64,000 nucleotides of DNA from Flagellimonas oceani. GTDB taxonomy: Bacteria; Bacteroidota; Bacteroidia; Flavobacteriales; Flavobacteriaceae. The stretch is from assembly GCF_011068285.1 (NCBI RefSeq), contig NZ_CP049616.1:2584501-2648500 (forward strand). Reading direction: 5' to 3'. A model generated the notes under the pieces. It saw only the letters and a program-made list of their open reading frames with translations. It was not told the DNA's origin and did not search any database. The position numbers and the translations under genes were made by a program. Below, piece by piece: positions 54,445-64,000 of the stretch. How positions within the stretch are numbered: position 1 is the first letter of the stretch; every line of letters starts with the position of its first letter.

Positions 54445-54480
54445 CGTGTTTGAACTTATTCTTATTAAAGTTTTACTCAT

Positions 54481-54801
54481 TTTAGCCGTAAGCTGTTCTC
54501 TACAAACGATACACTACTGAATGCCATTGCTACTCTCGCAATCATCAGCTAAAAATCCATCAACAGGCTAAAACTCCTGCTAGTATAGGAATTCCGATGA
54601 TATTATATATGAATGCTCAAAACAGATTCTGACATATACCCATTTCGGTTTTTTTGACAGTTCCAAAATGGATAAAGCAATAAACTTAATAGTAATTATA
54701 AAACTAAAAAATTATTTAGAATCTTTCTCAATAAGATTGCGCCAAACCAAAAATTATCCTACGTTTGCACTTTATTTTTATTCAATCTAAATAAGTATAA
54801 T
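54481..54801. other. Intergenic region before the FecA-like gene
   Basis: 321 AT-rich bases without a gene. It holds the promoter listed next. No Fur box or riboswitch-like structure could be recognised by eye. Confidence 0.5.
54737..54767 (+). promoter_or_regulatory. Promoter of the FecA-like receptor gene
   Basis: TTG at 54737-54739 and TACGTTTG at 54760-54767 are separated by 20 bases, matching the Bacteroidetes consensus. The start codon follows 35 bases later. Confidence 0.7.
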
Positions 54802-57036
54802 ATGCGATGGCTTTTAACTGTATTTTCAACAATGCTCCTGACGGCGAATTTAGGGTTATCCCAGGAAAGCAATGATGGCAAAGATTCAACTGCCCTGAAA
54901 ACGGAAATCCTAAACGAGGTCATAGTCAATGGAAGTGCAATTCTAGGGAGTAAATTTGAAGCCATGAACAGAACGGGTTCCGCAAATTATATATCGGCGA
55001 AAGAACTCCAAAAATTCAGTTATAACGATATTAACAGGATATTGAGAAACGTACCCGGGGTCAACATATACGAGGAGGACGGTTTTGGATTACGGCCCAA
55101 TATCAGTTTGAGGGGTACCTCCCCAGAACGTAGTGCAAAAATCAATCTTATGGAAGATGGGGTGCTTATAGCGCCTGCCCCCTACAGTGCCCCTGCCGCA
55201 TATTATTTCCCCACCATCGGAAGGATGCAGGCCGTGGAAGTATTGAAGGGAAGTAGTCAGGTCCAGTACGGGCCAAATACTACGGGTGGCGCCATCAACA
55301 TGATCTCTACCCGGATACCGGACCGGTTTACGGGAAGAGCGACCTTATCGGCCGGTAACTTCAATTCAAAAAATACACAGATCGTAATAGGCGATAGTTT
55401 TAAGAACTTCGGATTCGTAAGCGAATACTATAACTACAATTCAGACGGTTTTAAAAATATTGACGGAAGGGGAAATACGGGTTTTGATAAATCGGACTAT
55501 TTGGCAAAGTTTCGAATGAATACCGATGAAGGTGCCAAAGTCTATCAATCCCTTCTCTTTAAAATCCAATTTTCCGAAGAAAGGGCCAATGAAACCTATT
55601 TAGGGTTGACCGATGCCGATTTCAATGAAAACCCGTACCGCAGATACAGGGCATCCTCGGAAGATGTGATGGACGCGGAACACCAACAATACCAATTAAC
55701 ACATTTTCTTAAACTTTCCCAGGCCCTGTCCATTACCACCACGGGATATGTGAACAAGTTTAAACGCAACTGGTACAAATTGGACGATGTAAATCTTGGG
55801 GAGCGCGTTGGAATAAACAATGTGCTCACAGATCCGGAAACCTATGCCATGGAATACAATGCCTTGTTGGGAAACACGGATACCCCGGAAGATGTGTTCG
55901 GCATAAAAGCGAATAACAGGAGGTATACCTCCCAAGGAATAAAGTCCATTGCCCGGTTGCGATGGGGCGCTGACTGGTTACAAAGCCTGGAGCTGGGTAT
56001 TCGCTACCATGAGGATGAGGAGGATAGGTTTCAATGGGTAGACAGGTATGGTTTTCAGAACAATGAACTAATACGCACAACGGTCGGCATCAAAGGGGCG
56101 GATGCAAACCGTATCGGCAACGCAAAGGCAATTGCTGCGCATACCTTGTACAAACTAAATTTGGGCAGGTTTACATTGACCCCGGGTATTCGGTACGAGA
56201 ATATTACGTTGGGCAGGATAAATTACGGTACCAACGATGCAACGAGATCGGGTACGGACCTTTCCGAACGTGAGAACCAAGTGGATGTTTGGATTCCGGG
56301 AATTGGGGCAAATTATACCTTTACCGAAAATCTTTCCGTTTTTGGCGGGGTGCACAAAGGGTTTTCCCCTCCCGGCAATACCGAAGGCCAACATGCGGAA
56401 AGCAGTATAAATTATGAATTGGGTACCCGTTTCAATTATCATGGAATTCAAGGCGAAGTGGTAGGCTACTATAACGACTATCAAAACTTGTTGGGGAGCG
56501 ACCTTGCGGCTACAGGTGGTACGGGCAGCTTGGACCAATTCAACGCTGGCGAGGTAAGGGTCAGCGGTGTAGAAGTATCGTTGAACTATAACCTTTTGAA
56601 TAACAGCTCGGAAAAGGTCCGCTTACCGTTAACGTTTAACTATACCTTGACCGATACCGAGTTTCTTAGTTCATTTGACAGTGCCAACGCTATATTCGGG
56701 GAAGTCTCGGTGGGTGATGAGATACCCTATATCGCCAAGAACCAGTTCAATTTGAACCTTGGCCTGGGGCATGAAAAGTTTGGCATTGACATGGGTGCAC
56801 GCTATATCGATGCATTCAGGACACAAGCAGGAACAGGGACCATTCCCACAAATTTAAGGGTGGATTCCAATTTTGTCGTTGACATGTCGGGCCGCTATTT
56901 CTACAATAGTCATTTTACCTTTTCCTTCAATATCATTAACTTGTTTGACACCACCTATGCGGTTTCAAGGGTTCCTGCCGGACTACGGCCTGGGCATCCA
57001 TTCGGGGTTAATTTTTCAATAACCTATGGCCTTTAA
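54802..57036 (+). CDS. TonB-dependent receptor, FecA-like
   Basis: A 744-aa outer-membrane receptor. The signal peptide (LLTVFSTMLLTANLGLS) is followed directly by the plug domain (NRILRNVPGVNIYEEDGFGL, SLRGTSPERSAKINLMEDGV and GSSQVQYGPNTTGGAINM). A 22-strand barrel ends in a C-terminal FSITYGL. YLGLTDADFNENPYRRY is typical of the ferric dicitrate group. There is no STN signalling domain, so it does not by itself activate the nearby sigma factor. It imports a ferric chelate with energy from TonB. Confidence 0.85.
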   Translation: MRWLLTVFSTMLLTANLGLSQESNDGKDSTALKTEILNEVIVNGSAILGSKFEAMNRTGSANYISAKELQKFSYNDINRILRNVPGVNIYEEDGFGLRPNISLRGTSPERSAKINLMEDGVLIAPAPYSAPAAYYFPTIGRMQAVEVLKGSSQVQYGPNTTGGAINMISTRIPDRFTGRATLSAGNFNSKNTQIVIGDSFKNFGFVSEYYNYNSDGFKNIDGRGNTGFDKSDYLAKFRMNTDEGAKVYQSLLFKIQFSEERANETYLGLTDADFNENPYRRYRASSEDVMDAEHQQYQLTHFLKLSQALSITTTGYVNKFKRNWYKLDDVNLGERVGINNVLTDPETYAMEYNALLGNTDTPEDVFGIKANNRRYTSQGIKSIARLRWGADWLQSLELGIRYHEDEEDRFQWVDRYGFQNNELIRTTVGIKGADANRIGNAKAIAAHTLYKLNLGRFTLTPGIRYENITLGRINYGTNDATRSGTDLSERENQVDVWIPGIGANYTFTENLSVFGGVHKGFSPPGNTEGQHAESSINYELGTRFNYHGIQGEVVGYYNDYQNLLGSDLAATGGTGSLDQFNAGEVRVSGVEVSLNYNLLNNSSEKVRLPLTFNYTLTDTEFLSSFDSANAIFGEVSVGDEIPYIAKNQFNLNLGLGHEKFGIDMGARYIDAFRTQAGTGTIPTNLRVDSNFVVDMSGRYFYNSHFTFSFNIINLFDTTYAVSRVPAGLRPGHPFGVNFSITYGL

Positions 57037-57080
57037 AAGGAAGAATCATAATTTTTAGACCATGTCAATTGAAAACCGAT

Positions 57081-57101
57081 GTAAGGACATTTGTCCTTTT
57101 T
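57081..57101 (+). terminator. Terminator between the receptor and sigma-factor genes
   Basis: AAGGAC-ATTT-GTCCTT (57083-57098) followed by TTT. The two genes converge here, and the hairpin can stop the receptor transcript. Confidence 0.7.
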
Positions 57102-57684
57102 ACCTCACATGGCCAAGAATTAAAAACAGCACTTGAATTTTTTCTTTTAATTTTTCCCTTAAAATTTTGAGGGCTTTGGTAAGATGTCCTTCGACCGTTT
57201 TGATGGAGATACCCAAATGTTCCGCAATCTCAGTATTGGTTAGACCTTCTTTCTTACTTAACTTAAATACTTGGTTGCACTTCTTGGGAAGCTGTTCGAT
57301 CTCTTTTTCAACTAGTTCCACCTTATGTTTTAAGTCTTCTTGATATTCCCTTTCAATTACATGGTCCAAAGTTTCGGCATAGGTAGTCTCGAAAAAATAA
57401 GTTTCTTTCTTATACTTTTTTACATGGTCCAAAAAATTGTTTCGGACAGACTTGTAGAGCCATCCCTTTAAGATAGTTCCCTTTTTTATATTATCCCTTT
57501 TCTTCCATAGTTTGAAAAATGCTTCCTGCACCAAATCTTTTGCCAAAGCTTCGTTACGGCTTAAACTTTTTGCATACCAGTAGATTTCATTATAATAGGA
57601 CTCAATGACTGTTTTGAAAGCCTTCCTATCCCCTTTTTGGATTGCTTCAACCTTAATTTTTTCATCCAAGTTATTTGAATTCAT
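57100..57684 (-). CDS. ECF sigma factor (FecI-like)
   Basis: A 194-aa ECF sigma factor. Region 2 is NEALAKDLVQEAFFKLWKKR with GWLYKSVRNNFLDHVKK, and region 4 is LTNTEIAEHLGISIKTVEGH. It should direct RNA polymerase to the SusC/SusD-type genes, released by the FecR anti-sigma factor encoded divergently 115 bases away. In many species sigI and fecR are co-transcribed; here they are divergent. Confidence 0.88.
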   Translation of the reverse strand: MNSNNLDEKIKVEAIQKGDRKAFKTVIESYYNEIYWYAKSLSRNEALAKDLVQEAFFKLWKKRDNIKKGTILKGWLYKSVRNNFLDHVKKYKKETYFFETTYAETLDHVIEREYQEDLKHKVELVEKEIEQLPKKCNQVFKLSKKEGLTNTEIAEHLGISIKTVEGHLTKALKILREKLKEKIQVLFLILGHVR

Positions 57685-57799
57685 AGGCTATTTTAACAAA
57701 AAAAATCAATAATTATAGATTATTGACAATAAAAAGCAAGGGTATTGTATAGTTCAATCGTTTACATAATATGAATTGGGACTTTCCTAAAAATCATCG

Positions 57800-58951
57800 A
57801 TGAAAAACAAGAAAATAGAAATTATCATACACAAATTTTTGGCCAATACGGCAACTTTGGATGAGATTGATATTTTGGCCAAATGGGTCGATAAAAATAA
57901 ATCTAGCTTTCAGGAAGAAGTGGAACTCCATCATCTAATAACCGGGGCTGGAGAAGAAGAAAGTACGGAACACCTAAAGAAAAATCTGACATCGGCCTTC
58001 AATCAAGCTAGACTCGTCGCAGGCAAGGTCAAAAAAAGGAACTTACTACTCAGGTACGCCGCGATTTTTGTCGGCGTTCTTATGTTAGGTATTTATGCTT
58101 ACGAGCAACGTAGTCCTGAAGTAATTCTTGAAAAAGAAGCCACGATTACTTTTGAAGATGGGTCTAAAAAGGAAACCTTAAATGACAAGGCAACCGGAAT
58201 AGTGTCTACTACAAATGCCTATGTGGTAGAGCAAGAAGGCACTAAAATTACCTATAAAAAAGTAGCATCGAACCAAAAAAAGGTGAATCGGTTGGTGTTC
58301 AACACCTTGGATGTACCTTATGGGAAAAAGTTTCAGTTGGTACTATCCGATGGTACGGAAGTATACCTTAATTCGGGTTCCTCAATTACATACCCAGTGG
58401 TATTTTACGACGAAGGCCCAAGGAATGTTGTTCTTAGAGGGGAAGCTTACTTTACCGTTGCTTCAGATTCTTTAAGGCCATTTACGGTCAGCACACAGCT
58501 TCTTGATGCAAAGGTCCTAGGGACGGAATTTAATATTTCCAGTTACCGAGATGACGAACATATTCAAGTGGTACTTGTTGAAGGTAGTCTGTCAGTCGGT
58601 CGGAATAATTCTATTGGTTCGGGAGATGTAATCCTAAAACCGAATCAGCTGGCTTCCTATTCCTATTCCGATGATGAACTAGCCACTGCTAATATAGATG
58701 TCAGCAGTTACATTGCTTGGAAAAATGGCATATTGTTGTTCAAGAACGAAGACTTTTATCATATCGCAAAAAAACTTGAAAGGCACTATGATGTAAAAAT
58801 CGAGATAAAGGATATGCAGGTAAGCAAAGAAAGTTATACAGGAAGGTTTAAAACGGAAACCATTGAGGAAATACTACAGGCTTTTCAACGGATTAAAAGT
58901 TTTGACTACAACATTGAAAACAATAACATTAAAATTAACCTTAAAAACTAA
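57800..58951 (+). CDS. FecR-type anti-sigma factor
   Basis: A 383-aa inner-membrane anti-sigma factor. The cytoplasmic N-terminal part is followed by a membrane helix (YAAIFVGVLMLGIYAY, near residue 95), the FecR domain (TLDVPYGKKFQLVLSDGTEV and RGEAYFTVASDS) and a C-terminal DUF4974 region (IAKKLERHYDVKIEIKDMQV). It senses the STN domain of the SusC-like receptor and controls the FecI-like factor. Confidence 0.9.
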   Translation: MKNKKIEIIIHKFLANTATLDEIDILAKWVDKNKSSFQEEVELHHLITGAGEEESTEHLKKNLTSAFNQARLVAGKVKKRNLLLRYAAIFVGVLMLGIYAYEQRSPEVILEKEATITFEDGSKKETLNDKATGIVSTTNAYVVEQEGTKITYKKVASNQKKVNRLVFNTLDVPYGKKFQLVLSDGTEVYLNSGSSITYPVVFYDEGPRNVVLRGEAYFTVASDSLRPFTVSTQLLDAKVLGTEFNISSYRDDEHIQVVLVEGSLSVGRNNSIGSGDVILKPNQLASYSYSDDELATANIDVSSYIAWKNGILLFKNEDFYHIAKKLERHYDVKIEIKDMQVSKESYTGRFKTETIEEILQAFQRIKSFDYNIENNNIKINLKN

Positions 58952-59055
58952 GCGTATGGAGTGAACCTTAAAAGAATCAGGGATTGCTGGAACAATCCCA
59001 TGATTCCAAACGAATTTAAAAACTATTTGACCAATTTCTAAACTCTCTCAAAAGT

Positions 59056-62000
59056 ATGAAAAACACACTATGTAAAAGGTATTTTACGATTAAAATAGAC
59101 CTGAAAATGAAAATTACCATGTTGTTTCTTTTGGTTGCCTTTTTTCAACTTCAGGCAAATAACACGTATTCCCAGAAATCCAATATTTCTATGAACATGA
59201 AGGATGCTACGATAGCCTCCGTATTTGAAGAAATAGAGAAAACGACCGATTTCAACATTCTTTATAAGAATTCCACTTTAGACATCAATAAACGTATTTC
59301 CGTAAACGTCGACAAAGTCAAGATAGATGAACTGATGGGAATAGTTCTAAAGGAAACCAATGTTTCTTTTGAAATTAGAAGAAAACTTATCGTGTTGGTT
59401 GAAAACGGCAAAACGTTGAATTCCGGTACAAGTCCGGCCTCATCCAATCCTCCAAAGGTTCCGGATCAAACTATGACGGTAACTGGCACGGTAACCGATC
59501 AAGACAATATTCCCTTAGGTGGAGTGAGTATTGTCATCAAGGGCTCCACTAAGGGGGTTTCCACCAATTTTGATGGGGAATATGAAATAGAAGCTTCTGA
59601 GGGCGATATTCTTGTGTTCTCCTATATTGGCTTTTCCTCACGTGAAATCAGTGTAAAACAAGCAGACGTAATTAACGTTGCCATGATGCAAAGTTCAATG
59701 GATTTGAACGAAGTAATCGTTACCGCAACCGGTGCGCGCCGTAAGGTTGAGATGGGAAATTCCATTGCGAATCTCAACGTTGCCGATGACGTAAAGCAGC
59801 GGCCGATAAGCAATGTCTCGGACCTACTTCAGGGCCAGGCGACCGGCGTTCAGATTTCAAGTAGTGGAGGTTCTACAGGCATGGGCTCGCGCATTAGGAT
59901 CAGGGGTTCGAACAGTGCATCCCTTTCCAACGAACCAGTAATTTATGTTGATGGTATTTTGATTAATAACGAGGCAAATTCAATCTCTTTTGAAACAGGT
60001 GGGCAATCCCCTTCCCGTTTAAATGATATCAACCCAGAGGATATTGAGTCTATCGAAATCATCAAGGGTCCTTCCGCGGCAACATTATACGGATCTATTG
60101 CGGCCAACGGTGTAATTCGTATTACCACTAAAAAAGGTAAACAAGGAGAACCAAGATGGTCTGCATTTTTCGAGAGCGGTTTGGTAGAAGATGTAACAAC
60201 CTATCCCAAAAACTATCAGGCACTTGACGCAGCAGGCAATCCCGGTTTCAACTTTGAAGCGGCCGAAGGCACTTTTGTCCACAGTACGGTCAATTCTTTT
60301 CAGCCCTTGAACGACCCGCGTACCTCGCCTTTTAGAACCGGACAGTCTTATGGCGGTGGGTTGAGCGTATCGGGAGGTTCGGAAGTACTCACCTATTTCC
60401 TTTCGGGAAGTCTTACCGACGGTGAAGGCGTGTTGCCCGTCAATAACATAAAAAGAACGAATTTCCGGGGAAATTTCGGAGCCAAGATTACTGATGACCT
60501 TAAGGTAAATTTGACCACGGGCTACACCAACAGTAATCTGGAACTTCCCTTGAACGATAATTTTGCCCTCGCATTAATGAGTCAGGGCCTAAATGGTACA
60601 TCGACCATAGATGTCAACAACGGTTGGGGTGAATTTACACCCGATGAACTGTTTACCATAGACACCCGGCAAATAATCAATCGTTTTACCAGTGGTCTTG
60701 AACTCATTTGGCAACCCTCTGAAAAATTGAACCTAAGAGCCTCCGGAGGCCTAGATTTTACATCCCGTTGGGACAGTCAGTTTTTCCCCACGGGTGAAGC
60801 CCCTGATTTTCTAAACTACGACGAAGGTGCCCGGTTCTCTAATAGGTTCAACGATTTTGTCTATACTTTGGATGCCGTAGGTTCTTACAAAACAGATCTT
60901 TGGGAGGGCATAAATTCCAGAACTTCCCTTGGATTCCAATATTTACAGAATCTTTCGCAAGGCACCTTCGCAACCGGTCTTCAGTTGGTTGCGGGTAGTA
61001 ATTCTATTGCGGGGGCAGCAGTAACACAAAGTAACGAACAGACCATCGAGTCGCGTACCGTAGGGGTCTTTGTGGAGGAACAGATCGGTTTTAATGACAA
61101 ATTGTTCGTGACAGGTGCCGTACGGGCCGATCGCGGGAGTTCTTTTGGTGCCTCGTTCAATTCGGTATTTTACCCCAAAGTGAGTGCTTCTTGGCTGATT
61201 TCGGAAGAAGAATTTTTCAATGATTCCGACAAATATGGCATAAGCTCGTTACGGCTTAGGGGAGCCTGGGGAGCCTCGGGGGTACAACCGGGCACCAATG
61301 ATGCGCTGAGGTTTTTCAATCCCATAGCCGCTACACTGGACGGACAAAGTGTTACCGGGGTCACTATTGGCAGCGTTGGAAACTCCGACTTAACCCCAGA
61401 GCGGTCAACGGAAGTTGAGTTCGGCTTTGATGCGAAACTATTGTCCGAAAAAATTGGCTTTGAAATGACCTATTTTAATAAACGTACCGAAGATGCTCTT
61501 ATATTTAGGCAATTGCCCTTATCGCTCGGCGTGGGCGAAGGGCGCTTTGAAAATTTGGGTTCCGTTAAAAACTCGGGTATTGAAATTGGATTGAATACAA
61601 GAATCATCGAAACCGATAAGTTTTTCTTTGGGGTAGATTTTGTGGGTTCGTTCATAGATAATGAATTGATAGAATTGGGTGAGGGCATACAACCGGTCAT
61701 TTTTGGTCAACAACGTCACGTTGAAGGCTTTCCCCTTGGCGGTTACTGGGATGAAACCTATACTTTTAACGATGCCAATGGCGATGGTTTCATTGGGCAG
61801 GATGAGATACAAGTTGGGGAAGTAGGGTACTTAGGTACGCCGTTTGCCACTACCGATATTTCATTTACCCCAACACTTAGTTTTTTCGAAAATCAATTTG
61901 TGCTAAGAGGACTCCTAAACTACAGGGGTGGTCAAAAACTTTATAACAACACCGGTTCTTGGCGAAACGGGAATAGTAACAACCAAGAACTGAACGATCC

Positions 62001-62319
62001 CAATGCCTCGCTTGCCGATCAGGCAAGGGCCGTTGCATCAAAATTTTTGGGCACTAATGCTGGTTATATTGAAGATGCTTCGTTTTGGAGGCTACGTGAA
62101 ATTTCGTTGACCTATAATGCGCCTGTCACCTTTTCGAGTCAATTTGGTTTTGATCGTATAAGCCTGACGCTTTCCGGGCAAAACTTGGGTGTATGGACCG
62201 ACTACACGGGACTTGATCCGGAAATAAGTTCTGAGGGGCAAGCCAATTTTACTACTGAGGAATTTCTCAGTCAACCACCCGTGCGTTCTTGGAAAGCAAG
62301 GCTAAACCTATCTTTTTAA
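59056..62319 (+). CDS. SusC/RagA-type TonB-linked receptor with STN domain
   Basis: A 1087-aa outer-membrane protein. After the signal peptide (MLFLLVAFFQLQANNTYSQ) come an STN domain (ATIASVFEEIEKTTDFNILY), a carboxypeptidase-regulatory-like domain (TGTVTDQDNIPLGGVSIVIK), the plug (LLQGQATGVQISSSGG and GSRIRIRGSNSA), and the barrel, which ends in RLNLSF. The STN domain is the partner of FecR in trans-envelope signalling. It imports a glycan or other large substrate together with the SusD-like lipoprotein. Confidence 0.92.
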   Translation: MKNTLCKRYFTIKIDLKMKITMLFLLVAFFQLQANNTYSQKSNISMNMKDATIASVFEEIEKTTDFNILYKNSTLDINKRISVNVDKVKIDELMGIVLKETNVSFEIRRKLIVLVENGKTLNSGTSPASSNPPKVPDQTMTVTGTVTDQDNIPLGGVSIVIKGSTKGVSTNFDGEYEIEASEGDILVFSYIGFSSREISVKQADVINVAMMQSSMDLNEVIVTATGARRKVEMGNSIANLNVADDVKQRPISNVSDLLQGQATGVQISSSGGSTGMGSRIRIRGSNSASLSNEPVIYVDGILINNEANSISFETGGQSPSRLNDINPEDIESIEIIKGPSAATLYGSIAANGVIRITTKKGKQGEPRWSAFFESGLVEDVTTYPKNYQALDAAGNPGFNFEAAEGTFVHSTVNSFQPLNDPRTSPFRTGQSYGGGLSVSGGSEVLTYFLSGSLTDGEGVLPVNNIKRTNFRGNFGAKITDDLKVNLTTGYTNSNLELPLNDNFALALMSQGLNGTSTIDVNNGWGEFTPDELFTIDTRQIINRFTSGLELIWQPSEKLNLRASGGLDFTSRWDSQFFPTGEAPDFLNYDEGARFSNRFNDFVYTLDAVGSYKTDLWEGINSRTSLGFQYLQNLSQGTFATGLQLVAGSNSIAGAAVTQSNEQTIESRTVGVFVEEQIGFNDKLFVTGAVRADRGSSFGASFNSVFYPKVSASWLISEEEFFNDSDKYGISSLRLRGAWGASGVQPGTNDALRFFNPIAATLDGQSVTGVTIGSVGNSDLTPERSTEVEFGFDAKLLSEKIGFEMTYFNKRTEDALIFRQLPLSLGVGEGRFENLGSVKNSGIEIGLNTRIIETDKFFFGVDFVGSFIDNELIELGEGIQPVIFGQQRHVEGFPLGGYWDETYTFNDANGDGFIGQDEIQVGEVGYLGTPFATTDISFTPTLSFFENQFVLRGLLNYRGGQKLYNNTGSWRNGNSNNQELNDPNASLADQARAVASKFLGTNAGYIEDASFWRLREISLTYNAPVTFSSQFGFDRISLTLSGQNLGVWTDYTGLDPEISSEGQANFTTEEFLSQPPVRSWKARLNLSF

Positions 62320-62338
62320 TATAAAAAAATCTAAGAAA

Positions 62339-63676
62339 ATGAGAACATTACTGAAAATAAAAAACAACTATTCCAGATTGATCTTTAATGTCGTTGTTTT
62401 GGTTGTACTTACATCGTTGAGTATTTCTTGCGATTCGGTGGTAGAAGTTACAGATCCTGATATTGTTACACCGGAATCACTTAATAGCGAAGCCGGTATA
62501 CAAACCCTACGCGCGGGTTCTTTGGGAGATCTTGCCGTGGCCATGAGCGGTTCCGCAGCAGGCCATGGGGCTACCACGGGCCTAATCGTTATGAGCGGCC
62601 TTATGGCTGATGAGTATAGTTATTCTGGAACCTTCCCCACTAGACGTGAGGCTGATACCCGAAACCTTCAAGATATTAACGGTGACATAAATACAATTTA
62701 TGGTAACCTGCACAGATCACGAACCGGGGCCGAAACTACTATAGACCTTCTTGCCAATTTCGGCGGAAATCCAGAAGTGGAAAGCGAGATGCAAAGTATC
62801 GTTGGGTATGCCTATGTCATGTTCGCAGAAACCTTTTGCGGTGGGGTTCCCTTTAGCAAGGCACCTGCCGACGGAGGTGAATTGATCTATGGCGAGCCTT
62901 TGACTACTGAGCAAATGTTTAATGCTGCGGTCGAATGGTTTGACCAAGCCATCACCAACGCCGGCAGCAACGATAAATTGGCCAACCTGGGGCGGTTAGG
63001 CAAGGCCCGCTCCCTTTTGGGCCTAGGACAAATTGATGCCGCGGCTGGCGAAGTATCTGCTGTTCCATCAGATTTTGTTTACAATATTGAACAATCAGAC
63101 AACAGTCGTAGACAAGAGAACGGTATTTATATAATGACCACTGTTCGCCGTCAGTTTTCTATAGCAGATGGCAAAGGCGGCAATGGTCTAATGTACCGCT
63201 CCGCTATGGATCCCCGGACACCTTGGGACGGGGGCACGGAATTTGGACAAGATGATATTACCCTGTATTACAACCAACTCAAATTCAATTCCTCCAGTGT
63301 ACCCGTGGCCTTGGCCTCAGGAATAGAAGCAAGGTTGATCGAAGCCGAGGCGGCCGCTAGTGCAGATGATGCCCAAACCGTCGAGAATATACATAATGAA
63401 CTTAGGGCCGCAATGGGTCTATCAGAGTTAGACCTCTCAGGAATTAGTGGCGAAGACCTGTTGCTGGCCCATTTTTCAGAACGTGCCTTTTGGTTGTTCA
63501 GTACCGGTCATCGACTGGGAGACCTAAGAAGACTTGTGGATGTTTATGATATGATGCCCTCAAGTGTGTTTCCATGGGGGCCTTATTTCAAGGGAGGGGA
63601 ATATAATCCCAATCTTAAATTTCTAGTCCCACAGTCAGAATCGAACAACCCCAATTATGTTGGCTGTTTGGATTGA
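62339..63676 (+). CDS. SusD/RagB-type surface lipoprotein
   Basis: A 445-aa lipoprotein (lipobox SLSISC) with a SusD-like helical fold and C-terminal block (FSERAFWLFSTGHRLGDLRR and NPNLKFLVPQSESNNPN). It is the substrate-capturing lid of the SusC-type receptor, encoded 19 bases upstream. No glycosidase gene lies in the window, so the substrate cannot be inferred. Confidence 0.88.
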   Translation: MRTLLKIKNNYSRLIFNVVVLVVLTSLSISCDSVVEVTDPDIVTPESLNSEAGIQTLRAGSLGDLAVAMSGSAAGHGATTGLIVMSGLMADEYSYSGTFPTRREADTRNLQDINGDINTIYGNLHRSRTGAETTIDLLANFGGNPEVESEMQSIVGYAYVMFAETFCGGVPFSKAPADGGELIYGEPLTTEQMFNAAVEWFDQAITNAGSNDKLANLGRLGKARSLLGLGQIDAAAGEVSAVPSDFVYNIEQSDNSRRQENGIYIMTTVRRQFSIADGKGGNGLMYRSAMDPRTPWDGGTEFGQDDITLYYNQLKFNSSSVPVALASGIEARLIEAEAAASADDAQTVENIHNELRAAMGLSELDLSGISGEDLLLAHFSERAFWLFSTGHRLGDLRRLVDVYDMMPSSVFPWGPYFKGGEYNPNLKFLVPQSESNNPNYVGCLD

Positions 63677-63700
63677 ACATATTTGAAAATGTCATACAAA

Positions 63701-63735
63701 AAAGAGAGGAGGCTTTTTAGGGCCTCTTTTCTTTT
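63701..63735 (+). terminator. Rho-independent terminator after susD-like gene
   Basis: AAAGAG and GGC pair with GCC and CTCTTT around a small loop (with a bulge), followed by TCTTTTCTTTTT-like sequence. It fits the end of the susC-susD operon. Confidence 0.65.
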
Positions 63736-63773
63736 TAAGTTTGCTGAAGGCAAAGTTGTCAATTACATTTTTT

Positions 63774-64000
63774 ATGAAAAACCTGTTAGCGATTCCAAAA
63801 TTTGAACGTTCTGGAAGCTTCATTTTCTTATGTGCCTTGTTTTTGTTGTCCGGCACCGCTGGCCTTATATTCCAAGTGATTTGGATGTACCGGCTGGGAC
63901 TTGTGTTCGGGAATGCGGCGTATGCAACGGCTGCAACATTATCCGCTTTTTTTCTCGGATTGGCCCTTGGGGGACGGTTTTTTGGCAAGGCTTCCGCCCG
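63774..64000 (+). CDS. Spermidine-synthase-like membrane protein, start (runs off the window)
   Basis: The 75 visible residues begin MKNLLAIPKFERSGSFIFLC and hold two membrane helices with FLLSGTAGLIFQVIWMYRLG and GNAAYATAATLSAFFLGLAL. This is the N-terminal membrane part of fused polyamine-aminopropyltransferase-like proteins; the catalytic domain lies beyond the window. Confidence 0.75.
   Translation, partial: MKNLLAIPKFERSGSFIFLCALFLLSGTAGLIFQVIWMYRLGLVFGNAAYATAATLSAFFLGLALGGRFFGKASA

Noticed and set aside
1..64000. CRISPR array, retron or diversity-generating retroelement
   Set aside because: No regularly spaced repeats, no reverse transcriptase motif and no Cas-like protein were seen.

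Overview
The window looks like a chromosome of a member of the Bacteroidota, most likely a marine Flavobacteriaceae. The signs are SusC/SusD-type and FecA-type outer-membrane receptors, a FecI/FecR pair, promoters of the TTG-N(18-20)-TAnnTTTG type, and a Bacteroidetes-type tra operon (TraE/F/G/I/J/K/M/N/O/Q). All family names are from reading the protein sequence; no database search was run.

Left edge (1-267): the start of apt (adenine phosphoribosyltransferase) and a tRNA-Arg(ACG) gene. From the tRNA to about 48 kb lies what reads as one integrative conjugative element (ICE). A large serine recombinase abuts the tRNA and its reading frame ends inside it in antisense. Then come a HicB/mini-ORF/Fic operon, mobA/mobB relaxosome genes with an oriT-like spacer, two unknown genes, and an AbiE type IV toxin-antitoxin locus. 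The AbiEii toxin gene is cut in two by a recombinase-in-trio (RIT) element with 28-bp terminal inverted repeats. Next are a partial PRTRC cassette (ThiF, B, F, C, E) and a compact three-gene cargo operon: a PD-(D/E)XK nuclease split by a winged helix, a Hanks-type kinase and an unassigned 399-aa protein. After that come a minus-strand operon (M23 peptidase, three unknowns, a 1671-aa methyltransferase/helicase) and, divergently, a long plus-strand operon. The latter carries two Toprim paralogues (one apparently dead), a DUF3945-like protein, the VirD4 coupling protein, an HTH regulator, ParA-like TraA (with an amber codon) and the type IV secretion genes. It ends in a giant TraQ-like lipoprotein of nine tandem repeats.

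Right part (about 48-64 kb) is ordinary chromosome: UspA, an MscS/YbdG-type channel, a prohibitin-like protein, MtfA, a heavy-metal-binding protein, a FecA-like receptor, FecI/FecR, a SusC/SusD pair and the start of a polyamine-aminopropyltransferase-like membrane protein.

How it fits together: MobA/MobB nick and pilot DNA to the VirD4 protein. TraG/J/K/M/N/O form the channel, the M23 enzyme opens peptidoglycan, and PRTRC, TraA and the helicase probably support maintenance and protection after entry. AbiE and the kinase operon are cargo, probably defensive. The most novel items are the nuclease-kinase-unknown operon, the repeat-expanded TraQ, and the catalytically dead Toprim paralogue.
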